Shown: in pieces, positions 1 through 6,837 of the stretch | Layout: every line of letters starts with the position of its first letter | How positions within the stretch are numbered: position 1 is the first letter of the stretch | Assembly: GCA_046705645.1 (NCBI GenBank) | Contig: JBJKQE010000090.1 | Location: 1 to 11,988 of the forward strand | Direction of reading: 5' to 3' | DNA length: 11,988 nt | DNA from: FEN-1297 sp046705645 | GTDB taxonomy: Bacteria; Bacteroidota; Ignavibacteria; Ignavibacteriales; Ignavibacteriaceae | Program-made: the position numbers and the translations under genes | Notes under the pieces: model-generated | What the model was told of the DNA's origin: nothing | The model's database searches: none | What the model saw: the letters and a program-made list of their open reading frames with translations, nothing else

Positions 1-525
1 CAAAGAGTTCCTGCAACAGAAGCAAATGGAAGAGTTCATACATCTGCTGCTTCGGTTGCGGTATTACCTGAAGCTGAAGACGTCCAGATTGATATAAATC
101 CTAATGATCTTCGAATAGATATTTTTAGATCGGGCGGAGCCGGAGGACAAAACGTAAATAAAGTTGAAACCGCTGTTAGAATTACCCACTTACCAACCGG
201 TTTGGTTGTACAATGTCAGGATGAAAGGTCTCAACTTAAAAACAGGCAGAAAGCTATGAAGGTTTTACGCGCCCGTCTTTATGATGCAAAATTAAAAGAA
301 CAGAATGCAGAGATTTCAGCACAAAGAAAATCCATGGTTAGAAGCGGAGATAGAAGCGATAAAATTCGGACCTACAATTATCCTCAAAATAGAATTACAG
401 ACCACAGAATAGGACTAACCTTATATAACCTTGCTAATATTATGGAAGGTGATCTTTTCGAACTGATTGAGCAAATTAAATTAGCCGATAGAACAGAAAA
501 ACTTCAAGCAAGTTCGGATATTTAA
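1..525 (+). CDS. prfA: Peptide chain release factor 1 (RF1), C-terminal part; 5' end outside window
   Basis: RF1 recognises UAA and UAG in the ribosomal A site and triggers peptidyl-tRNA hydrolysis. The reading frame is open from base 1 and ends at TAA 523-525, giving 174 residues against about 360 for the whole family, so the N-terminal half lies to the left. The fragment begins QRVPATEANGRVHTSA. Its PAT tripeptide (codons 10-18) is the PxT anticodon-like motif of RF1; RF2 would show SPF here. The GGQ catalytic motif, whose Gln is normally N5-methylated by PrmC, is encoded at 142-150 within SGGAGGQNVNK. The segments THLPTG, CQDERSQ, RTYNYPQNR, TDHR and LYNLANIMEG match class I release factors throughout. 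An internal ATG at 202 is not the real start, because the conserved frame runs upstream of it. prmC does not follow; the next gene is convergent, 20 bp away, with no strong terminator between. Confidence 0.97.
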   Translation, partial: QRVPATEANGRVHTSAASVAVLPEAEDVQIDINPNDLRIDIFRSGGAGGQNVNKVETAVRITHLPTGLVVQCQDERSQLKNRQKAMKVLRARLYDAKLKEQNAEISAQRKSMVRSGDRSDKIRTYNYPQNRITDHRIGLTLYNLANIMEGDLFELIEQIKLADRTEKLQASSDI

Positions 526-545
526 TTATCGTATGTAATAATTGA

Positions 546-2111
546 TTATATAGTTTTTATTGTCATTAAACTAATATCATCTTCAAACTTTCCGTTTGTA
601 TAAGAGATAAATTCCTGTTTTATTTTATTAAGCGGATCTATTTGAGGAGTAATAGTATCGATTACTTCATTTAATTTTGTTTTACCAAATTGTTCACCTT
701 CGGTATTCCTTGATTCGATGATCCCGTCGGTTAGCATAAAAATGAAATCGTTTGGATGAAGATTTAAACTTATATCTTTATAATTGCCGTCAAAAGCATA
801 TCCAAGCAATAACCCGGAAGAACTAATTCTTTCAAAAATATTGTTATCCGGACTTTTATATATTATCGGTAAATCTCCGGCACCTGCATATTTTAATACT
901 TTGGTTTGTCTATTTATTATTACGATTGATAATGTAGTAAACACTTCAGATACTTTAGCATCCTGGTATACAGACCTATTCACCTGCTGCAATATTTCGC
1001 TCGGAGAAAATTCTTTAGCTGTTTGAAGTACGACACGAATAGCGCTTCTAACATAACCGGCATAAGCAAAAGCGAAATACCAGGCGCCCCATCTTTTTCC
1101 CATAACATCACCCAGAATTACGGCTAGATTATCTTCATCAAGAGAAAAATAGTCTATAAAATCACCGCCCGGAATTCCATGAAACGGCTGGTGCCAAAGT
1201 TTGATTTCAAAACCATCAAAACTTGGGTTGGTATCCGGAACAACTTTAACTCTCAATGAATCGGCTGCCTGATGAAGTTCAGTAACAACTTTTTGTCTTT
1301 CTTTACCCAAGCTTTTAATTATTGCGCTTACTTTTGCTACCACTACTCTTGGGCCTGCAGTTTTAAGTACATAGTCGGTAATGCCTAAATCATATCCATC
1401 GAGGATATCATCTTCTTCTCCCTTTGAAGTTAGAAAAATAAAAGGAATTGATTTTAAATCATTATTTGTCAAAAGCATTTTCCTAAATTGGAAACCATCA
1501 ATTCCGGGCATCATAATATCTGAGATAATAATATCCGGGATGGAAATTTTTGCCTGCTTTATTCCTTGTTCGGCGCTGTCTGCAATATCACATTCAAATC
1601 CCGACTTTTTTAAATTATATTGGAATAATTTAGCAAGTGATAAATCATCATCGACAAGTAAAATTTTTGTAGTTTGCGGTTTAAAGCTTTCTTCGAGATT
1701 CTTTTTAGTTCCGTAAATCTTATAAATCTCGGATCTTTTAATTAGAGTTTTAACTTTAAGCAAAAGTTCGTTAATGTCAAAAGGCTTGGTTATTATATCG
1801 TCACCTCCGACTTCTAAAGCTTTGGATTTATCCTCCTTACTAGTCTTAGCAGTTACAAAAACAAACGGCAGTGCTTTATAATTTTCATCTTCCCTAACCT
1901 TTTTACAAAATGCAAATCCGTCCATTTCTTCCATAGTAACATCACATAATACCAAATCTACATTTTCATTCTTTAGTTTATCAAAAGCTTTTGCAGGACC
2001 TTCGGCTTCAATTACTTCATAATCATTCCTTTTAAGATGATGACTGATAAGCTTTCTAACCGTAATATCATCATCAACTATCAAAACAGATTTATTTTCA
2101 TCAGTAGTCAT
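546..2111 (-). CDS. Dual-receiver SpoIIE-type PP2C serine phosphatase
   Basis: A 521-residue cytoplasmic protein and the last gene of the regulatory locus. Receiver 1 (about 8-125) has acidic D13/D14, phosphoacceptor D57, T87 and K109 followed by P110. Receiver 2 (about 148-266) has D154/D155, D198 in SDIMMPG, T228 and K250, but K250 is followed by TAGP, not the usual Pro. A linker helix leads to a PPM/SpoIIE-type phosphatase domain (about 290-520). Its likely metal-binding acids are D317 in GGD, D335 in GDVMGK, D462 in LTDG and D511/D512 near the C-terminus. The GDVMGKRWGAW stretch replaces the commoner GDVSGKG-AA. Family knowledge: such enzymes dephosphorylate STAS-domain antagonists under receiver control, as RsbU or RssB-like proteins do. 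The STAS gene 141 bp upstream is the obvious candidate substrate, by inference. The start is ATG 2109-2111 with no clear Shine-Dalgarno. The catalytic residues look intact. Confidence 0.93.
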   Translation of the reverse strand: MTTDENKSVLIVDDDITVRKLISHHLKRNDYEVIEAEGPAKAFDKLKNENVDLVLCDVTMEEMDGFAFCKKVREDENYKALPFVFVTAKTSKEDKSKALEVGGDDIITKPFDINELLLKVKTLIKRSEIYKIYGTKKNLEESFKPQTTKILLVDDDLSLAKLFQYNLKKSGFECDIADSAEQGIKQAKISIPDIIISDIMMPGIDGFQFRKMLLTNNDLKSIPFIFLTSKGEEDDILDGYDLGITDYVLKTAGPRVVVAKVSAIIKSLGKERQKVVTELHQAADSLRVKVVPDTNPSFDGFEIKLWHQPFHGIPGGDFIDYFSLDEDNLAVILGDVMGKRWGAWYFAFAYAGYVRSAIRVVLQTAKEFSPSEILQQVNRSVYQDAKVSEVFTTLSIVIINRQTKVLKYAGAGDLPIIYKSPDNNIFERISSSGLLLGYAFDGNYKDISLNLHPNDFIFMLTDGIIESRNTEGEQFGKTKLNEVIDTITPQIDPLNKIKQEFISYTNGKFEDDISLMTIKTI

Positions 2112-2180
2112 AATTTGCTGTAATATTTTCTATAATTCTAACATGGAAAGTAAAAAAATAAATTCGGAGGGACAAGTTCC

Positions 2181-2220
2181 AAAAAATTGCGAAAGGCAAT
2201 ATATATACATTTTAATGTAT
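2181..2220 (-). promoter_or_regulatory. Palindrome and short hairpin with T-run between STAS and phosphatase genes
   Basis: The 141-bp gap between the STAS stop and the phosphatase start holds two symmetric elements. ATACATTTTAATGTAT at 2205-2220 has 7-bp perfect arms around TT. Next in the direction of transcription, ATTGC-CTTTC-GCAAT (2186-2200) is followed by five T residues, which resembles a very weak intrinsic terminator or attenuator. The stem has only 5 bp with two G-C pairs, so it could at most reduce read-through. Both may be chance features of AT-rich DNA. Confidence 0.25.
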
Positions 2221-2252
2221 CTCTTAGGTTTTGTATACTGTTCCAACAGATT

Positions 2253-2594
2253 TCAATTGCTAAAACTTTTAATGGCCTCTTCTTTAGTTTTATAAGCTTC
2301 AAATACTCTGTACATTCTTGTCAATTCAAACATTGAATGTACTGCCGGCTGAAAACCTACTAATCGAAGATCTCCTCCAATATTAGAAATCTTTTTCAAT
2401 GTTACAACCAGCGCACCTAAAAAAGTAGAGTCTATAAATTCGCAGTCGGAGAGATCTACTATAATTTTTCTAGATCCCATTTCAATATCCTGGGAAAGAG
2501 TTTGTTTAAACTCCTCCGCTTCTTTTAAAGTTGCTCTGGTAAGATTTACAGTCTCCACAACAATATCTTCATGTGTTTCTCTTAAAAAGTCCAT
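2253..2594 (-). CDS. STAS-domain protein, anti-sigma factor antagonist type
   Basis: A single STAS domain of 113 residues, the usual length for SpoIIAA/RsbV-like antagonists. The diagnostic segment IIVDLSDCEFIDSTFLGAL (44-62) carries the conserved Asp-Ser pair D55-S56, and S56 is the expected phosphorylation site. LGALV and the later GGDLRLVGFQP strand and loop also fit the fold. In known systems the unphosphorylated protein binds an anti-sigma kinase or another partner, a serine kinase inactivates it, and a PP2C phosphatase restores it. A matching phosphatase is the next gene; a matching kinase is not in the window. The ATG (2592-2594) has an AGGT Shine-Dalgarno 7 bases upstream. It lies 33 bp after the activator gene, so co-transcription is likely. 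The stop is TGA. What it controls, a sigma factor or some other output, cannot be read from the sequence. Confidence 0.92.
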   Translation of the reverse strand: MDFLRETHEDIVVETVNLTRATLKEAEEFKQTLSQDIEMGSRKIIVDLSDCEFIDSTFLGALVVTLKKISNIGGDLRLVGFQPAVHSMFELTRMYRVFEAYKTKEEAIKSFSN

Positions 2595-2627
2595 ATCTCA
2601 GACCTAATTATTATTGTTAAATAAATT

Positions 2628-4010
2628 TTACTCAATCGACCTGTTTTCAATTTTATATTTTTCCATTAATCTATAGATAGTTGCTCTCCCCAGTTGTAAT
2701 TTTTTTGCAGCTTCTACGATATTTCCGTTTGTTACTTTTAAAGCATGTCTTATAGATTCTTCTTTTAATTTTTCAAAGGGGACAATATTCTCATCGCTAA
2801 ATAAAGAAACACCTGAATCGGTATTCATAGACGGTTCGGATGCTTTAATGTGCGCCGGTAAATCATCAACATCAATTGCATCCTTTTCGGCAATTATTAA
2901 ACACCTCTCAATTGTATTTTCCATTTCACGGATATTTCCCGGCCAAGTATAATCATAAATTAATTTATAAGCTTTCTTGGAAAATCCTTTAATATTTTTA
3001 TTTAATTTCTTATTGAAAAACTCCAAGAAATGCTGTGCTAAAACTAGGATGTCTCCCTTTCGCTGTCTTAAGGGCGGTATAATAATCGGGAACGAATTCA
3101 ACCTGTAAAATAAATCTTCTCTAAATTCTTTTTCTTCAACCGCATGTTTTAAATCTCTATTTGTAGCCGAAATTATTCTAACATCGGTTTTTATCAGTTC
3201 CGTACCGCCGACTCTTTCAAACTCTTTTTCCTGTATAACCCGCAAAAGCTTTGCTTGAAGAAGCATTTCAAGCTCACCGACTTCATCGAGGAAAAGAGTT
3301 CCGCCGTTAGCCAATTCAAATTTGCCTAGCTTTCGTTGATGCGCACCGGTAAAAGAACCTTTTTCATGACCAAAAAGTTCGCTTTCCAATAATTCCCTTG
3401 GAATAGATGCACAATTCACTACTATAAAGGGTTTATCTTTTCTTTTACCGTTATAATGAATTGCTCTAGCAATTAGTTCTTTCCCCGTGCCGCTTTCACC
3501 ATATATTAATACGGTTATGTCGTTATCTAAAACTTTATTTACCAGCCTGAATACATCCTGCATCTTGCCGTCTGCGGAAATTATATTACTAAAGCTGTAC
3601 TCTTTTTTTACATTTTCTTTAAGATTTTCCAGTTCTTTTGTAAGATCATAACCTTTTATGGCATTTTTAATTGCAGGTTCAAGTTTAGGAATATCGATAG
3701 GCTTTGGGAAATAATCAAACGCACCGAATTTTAAGGAATCTACAGCTACTTCTACACTTCCTTGCGCAGAAAGAATTATAACCGGCAAATTGCTGTCATG
3801 TTGTTTAACTCTCTTAAGAATTTCCAATCCGTCCATTCCGGGAAGCATAATATCGAGCAAAATTAAATCAGGTTTGGCAGATATTCTGCGAAGAAGGTCC
3901 TCCCCATTAGAAAAAACTTCAACATCATATTTCCATTTATCCTTAACCCAGTAAGAAAGCAATTTTGATATTGCTTGTTCATCATCTACAATAAAAACTA
4001 ATTTATTCAC
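2628..4010 (-). CDS. NtrC-family sigma-54-dependent response regulator
   Basis: A 460-residue protein with the standard three-part layout. The receiver (about 4-118) has D9/D10, phosphoacceptor D53 in LLDIMLPG, S81 and K103-P104. The AAA+ domain (about 140-375) has Walker A GESGTGKE (171-178), sigma-54-contact loop GSFTGA (218-223) and Walker B LFLDEV (239-244). A Fis-type helix-turn-helix closes the protein (NGNIVEAAKKLQLGRATIY, about 430-448). It should couple phosphorylation by the adjacent kinase to ATP-driven opening of sigma-54 promoters. Oddity: the loop has Ser in place of the usual Ala of GAFTGA, while the essential Phe and Thr are kept. The start is GTG (4008-4010), supported by GAGG 7 bases upstream; a nearby ATG is out of frame and hits a stop after six codons. 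The gap to the kinase is 29 bp. No convincing sigma-54 promoter was seen in the window. Confidence 0.95.
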   Translation of the reverse strand: MNKLVFIVDDEQAISKLLSYWVKDKWKYDVEVFSNGEDLLRRISAKPDLILLDIMLPGMDGLEILKRVKQHDSNLPVIILSAQGSVEVAVDSLKFGAFDYFPKPIDIPKLEPAIKNAIKGYDLTKELENLKENVKKEYSFSNIISADGKMQDVFRLVNKVLDNDITVLIYGESGTGKELIARAIHYNGKRKDKPFIVVNCASIPRELLESELFGHEKGSFTGAHQRKLGKFELANGGTLFLDEVGELEMLLQAKLLRVIQEKEFERVGGTELIKTDVRIISATNRDLKHAVEEKEFREDLFYRLNSFPIIIPPLRQRKGDILVLAQHFLEFFNKKLNKNIKGFSKKAYKLIYDYTWPGNIREMENTIERCLIIAEKDAIDVDDLPAHIKASEPSMNTDSGVSLFSDENIVPFEKLKEESIRHALKVTNGNIVEAAKKLQLGRATIYRLMEKYKIENRSIE

Positions 4011-4039
4011 TAAGCGTCCTCATTTTAATTTATTTAAAA

Positions 4040-5650
4040 TTAACGCGGTAATTTTATAATAACAGTAGTTCCTTTGTTAACTCCACTTTGTATAGAAATA
4101 AATCCTTTATGTAAATCTACAATTTGTTTAGCAAAAACCAAGCCTAAACCTGTTCCGGGTATTTCGGTACCGGGTCGGCTTACCTTGTAAAATTTTTGGA
4201 AAATATATGGTAAATCTTTCTCAGGAATACCGATACCGGTATCAATAATGGAAATTTCAAATTCTTTATATAAACTCTGAGCTAACACCGTTATATGCCC
4301 ATTTATATTCGTAAATTTTACCGCATTGTTGAGTATTCCATTTATAACCCGTGAAATTTTTTCCTTATCTGCCTTTAAAATAATATTTTCTGTCGGAAGT
4401 TCCTTAGTTAAAGTGATATTTTTCTCATTGATAAATTTTTGATTTGTCTCTAGAATTTCGTTTAATAGTTCAATAATGTCAAATTCGATCTTGTTTATTT
4501 CAATTTCCCCGCTTTCAATTCTGGAAATATCCAGCACCTCGTTTATTAATTTAGCCAGCCTTTTGCCTTCATTAAGGATGATTACGTTAAACTCATTTTT
4601 CATTTCGGCGGGCATATTAGGATCGGAAGCAATGGTTTCAGAAAATCCGATTATTGACGCTAAAGGAGTTCTTAATTCGTGTGAGATATTTGATACAAAC
4701 TCACTTTTCATCCTGTTTAATTCAGACAGAATTGATTTTTGTCTTTGCGATCTTTGTCTTTCAAGAGTAATTATTCTTTCATCTTCTATTTGTTTTGAAT
4801 TAAGCTCATGTATTTTATTCTCTAATATTTTAATTTCGGAAATATTTTTACCTACTCCTAAAATACCGCAGATTTGCCCGTTCTTTCTTAAAGATCTACC
4901 GCTGATTTCAAACGTAACTTCATTGCCGAACTTACTTATTAAGGTAGTCTCGAATAATTGCAGCTTATCGGTTTCAATTATTTTTTGCATAGAACCGGCA
5001 AAAGACTCTTTGTCCCTTGATGAAACAAGTTCCATTAAATGCTGGCCTATCAGTTCATTTGCATCAAAATCAAGAGAAGCGGCACCAAAATCATTTACCT
5101 TAATAAAACAACCATTCTGATCCAGAACAAAAATAAAATCTTCCGAAGCTTCTAAAATTATATCAAAAAATTTATCAATATTATTTTTCAGGAACTCGCT
5201 TTGATCATGTTTAGATTTTTTGCTTGCTTGTTTATTTAAATCTCCGAATAATTGTAAATTATTCAATTGATCGCTTAACACATTAATAGCAGGATAAATC
5301 GATTTTAACCTTGCCTGATTATAGTTGTCCTGATTATTAGAAAAAAGGAATAAATAGTATACTTCATTTCTTATATCGTCGGAAAAAATATTTTTAACAA
5401 ATACTGAATTCCACATAAATTTTACCGACAATTCTTTAAAAGTTTTTAATTTTTCTAATTTTTGAGAAATAGTTTTTTCTTCTAAATTTAATTTTCTAAA
5501 CTCAGTATTAAAGGAATTATACGCAGTGCCCGGCTGACCAAATGAGTATATAATTTCGTGATTAATAGTATCTGCTTTTAATATATAACCAGATGAGCTT
5601 TGACTCATTTTCCCTATTATTTCCAAAGTATTCTTAAAAATTTCAATCAT
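4040..5650 (-). CDS. Soluble GAF-like/PAS sensor histidine kinase
   Basis: A 536-residue kinase and the first gene of the locus. I see no transmembrane segment, so it should sense an intracellular signal. Residues 1-145 look like a degenerate GAF domain, a weak assignment. A PAS domain follows (about 155-275, with FIFVLDQNGCFIKVN), then a charged coiled-coil linker (about 275-315). HisKA has H324 in SHELRTP as the autophosphorylation site. HATPase_c has the N-box around N441/N442, G1 DTGIGI (470-475), the FQKFYKV F-box and G2 GTGLGL (499-504). All catalytic boxes are intact. The presumed partner is the NtrC-type regulator 29 bp downstream; the two receivers of the phosphatase are alternative phosphoryl acceptors. 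The ATG (5648-5650) is the first in-frame start, since a TGA lies two codons upstream. It has no clear Shine-Dalgarno. The PAS ligand cannot be predicted. Confidence 0.94.
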   Translation of the reverse strand: MIEIFKNTLEIIGKMSQSSSGYILKADTINHEIIYSFGQPGTAYNSFNTEFRKLNLEEKTISQKLEKLKTFKELSVKFMWNSVFVKNIFSDDIRNEVYYLFLFSNNQDNYNQARLKSIYPAINVLSDQLNNLQLFGDLNKQASKKSKHDQSEFLKNNIDKFFDIILEASEDFIFVLDQNGCFIKVNDFGAASLDFDANELIGQHLMELVSSRDKESFAGSMQKIIETDKLQLFETTLISKFGNEVTFEISGRSLRKNGQICGILGVGKNISEIKILENKIHELNSKQIEDERIITLERQRSQRQKSILSELNRMKSEFVSNISHELRTPLASIIGFSETIASDPNMPAEMKNEFNVIILNEGKRLAKLINEVLDISRIESGEIEINKIEFDIIELLNEILETNQKFINEKNITLTKELPTENIILKADKEKISRVINGILNNAVKFTNINGHITVLAQSLYKEFEISIIDTGIGIPEKDLPYIFQKFYKVSRPGTEIPGTGLGLVFAKQIVDLHKGFISIQSGVNKGTTVIIKLPR

Positions 5651-5982
5651 TAGTCATTTATTACATAAAATAAGGAGATGTTAATTCTATTAAAAAATTT
5701 ACTAAAAAATATCCACCTGCCTTTTTATTCAGTTTTTCAAAATGAAACATCTAAATATAATAAGATTATGGTTTATAAAAATCATAATTTTATAAAGATA
5801 CACAATAATTATTCTCAATTGTAATTTATGTTAGTATAATTTTTACTCATTAAACTATTTAAAAATCCATTTTCAAAACAATTTAAAAATCAACTACAAA
5901 TATTTAAGAAATATCATTATCTTTTCAATAATTATTTCAGATTGTAACTACAATCCTGTTTATAAAAAGTATTAAGCCTAAA
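5651..5982. other. AT-rich divergent intergenic region between kinase locus and cation exporter
   Basis: This 332-bp stretch must hold promoters for both the minus-strand regulatory locus and the plus-strand exporter. No open frame with coding character and no tRNA or riboswitch fold is apparent. I found no confident -35/-10 pair and no GG-N10-GC sigma-54 site on either strand. Visible structure is limited to an AT-rich inverted repeat, ATTATG/CATAAT (5765-5770 and 5783-5788, 12-base spacer), and the stronger palindrome at 5940-5955 annotated separately. Confidence 0.6.
5940..5955 (+). promoter_or_regulatory. 16-bp palindrome, candidate operator of the cation exporter gene
   Basis: GATTGTA-AC-TACAATC has two perfect 7-bp arms around AC. 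If one extra C on the right is allowed, symmetry extends outward to CAG...CTG. It lies 27 bp before the exporter ATG, and a TATAAA (5961-5966) that could serve as a -10 follows 5 bp later. A repressor bound here would cover the promoter. Candidate families are metal sensors such as MntR/DtxR, Fur or MerR types; the sequence alone does not say which. Confidence 0.4.
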
Positions 5983-6831
5983 ATGGAAAAATTAAAAAAA
6001 GCGGCAAATTTAACTTTAATAGTAAATATTTTCCTTTTTATAATAAAAGCCATTGCAGGAATAATTTCTTATTCCATCGCTGTCATTTCGGATGCAATTA
6101 ACTCACTAACAGACATAATTGCATCGCTTGCAATAATGTACAGCGTAAAAATTTCTCTTAAAAAACCTGACGAAGACCATCCGGTAGGTCATCACGGTGC
6201 ACAGCCTATTGCAGTTTTTTTAGTTGCGTTATTCACAGGGATTGTAGGGATTAATTTAATTGAGGTTTCTGTTGAGAGAATAATTTCTCCTTATCCCATC
6301 CATATTTCTACCATAGTCTATATTATTCTTGCTGTTACAATAATTACCAAGGTAATCTTAACCAGATACCAGTCTTCAATAGGCAAATCATTTAGAAGTC
6401 CGGCTTTAAAGGCAGGTGCCGTTGATAGTCTAAATGATGTGTTGGCATCTTCGTTGTCTATTATTGGAATTGTTGGAGTTCAGCTCGGATTTCGATATCT
6501 TGACGGTATTGCCGGTATTTTAATAGCTTTGTTTGTCTTCAGGTCGGGTTATCAGATTGCAAAGGAAAATATAAATTATCTTATGGGCAAGGCTGCCGAT
6601 AAAAGTTTAATTTTAGAGATAGCCAATGTTGCATTAAAAGTTGAAGGGGTTCTCGGAATTAATGAATTGAAATCTCATTATGTAGGAAATAAATTTCATA
6701 TTGAAATTCATATTGATGTGGAAAAAGAAACATCAACTGAAAATTCTCACAATATCGGGAAAGAAGTTCAATCATCTATTCTAAAGCTGCCGGAAATTAA
6801 CAAAGTTTACGTACACATAGATCCGGTTTAA
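5983..6831 (+). CDS. Cation diffusion facilitator (CDF) metal exporter, possibly Mn2+
   Basis: A 282-residue inner-membrane proton-coupled antiporter that would export divalent metal from the cytoplasm. Several hydrophobic segments span about 10-200, followed by a cytoplasmic dimerisation domain (about 206-281). The transport-site residues are N40 and D44 in SDAINSLTD (TM2) and D148 and D152 in AVDSLNDV (TM5). This gives Asn-Asp-Asp-Asp, unlike the Asp-Asp-His-Asp of E. coli FieF/YiiP. From memory, NDDD is the site of Mn-exporting MntE, so Mn2+ is the best substrate guess, with Fe2+, Co2+ and Zn2+ still possible. The DEDHPVGHHGAQP loop after TM2 is typical of the family. The C-terminal domain keeps possible metal ligands H232, H239, H243, D245, H278 and D280. 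Start ATG lacks a Shine-Dalgarno. The gene ends 6 bp from the convergent envelope gene. Confidence 0.94.
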   Translation: MEKLKKAANLTLIVNIFLFIIKAIAGIISYSIAVISDAINSLTDIIASLAIMYSVKISLKKPDEDHPVGHHGAQPIAVFLVALFTGIVGINLIEVSVERIISPYPIHISTIVYIILAVTIITKVILTRYQSSIGKSFRSPALKAGAVDSLNDVLASSLSIIGIVGVQLGFRYLDGIAGILIALFVFRSGYQIAKENINYLMGKAADKSLILEIANVALKVEGVLGINELKSHYVGNKFHIEIHIDVEKETSTENSHNIGKEVQSSILKLPEINKVYVHIDPV

Positions 6832-6837
6832 TCTTCT

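Noticed and set aside
526..545. Possible terminator between prfA and the phosphatase gene
   Set aside because: Only a short A/T-only inverted repeat is present, with no G-C stem and no distinct T-run.
784..1716. Plus-strand open frames opposite the phosphatase gene
   Set aside because: They are antisense to a gene with intact receiver and phosphatase motifs and show no recognisable domain.
4476..5120. A 214-codon plus-strand open frame opposite the histidine kinase
   Set aside because: Ser/Ile/Leu/Phe-rich shadow of the kinase coding strand; no domain, and the kinase motifs on the other strand are unambiguous.
5764..5791. AT-rich inverted repeat ATTATG/CATAAT
   Set aside because: Six A/T-rich pairs with a 12-base spacer in very AT-rich DNA are expected by chance, and no terminator T-run or promoter is attached.
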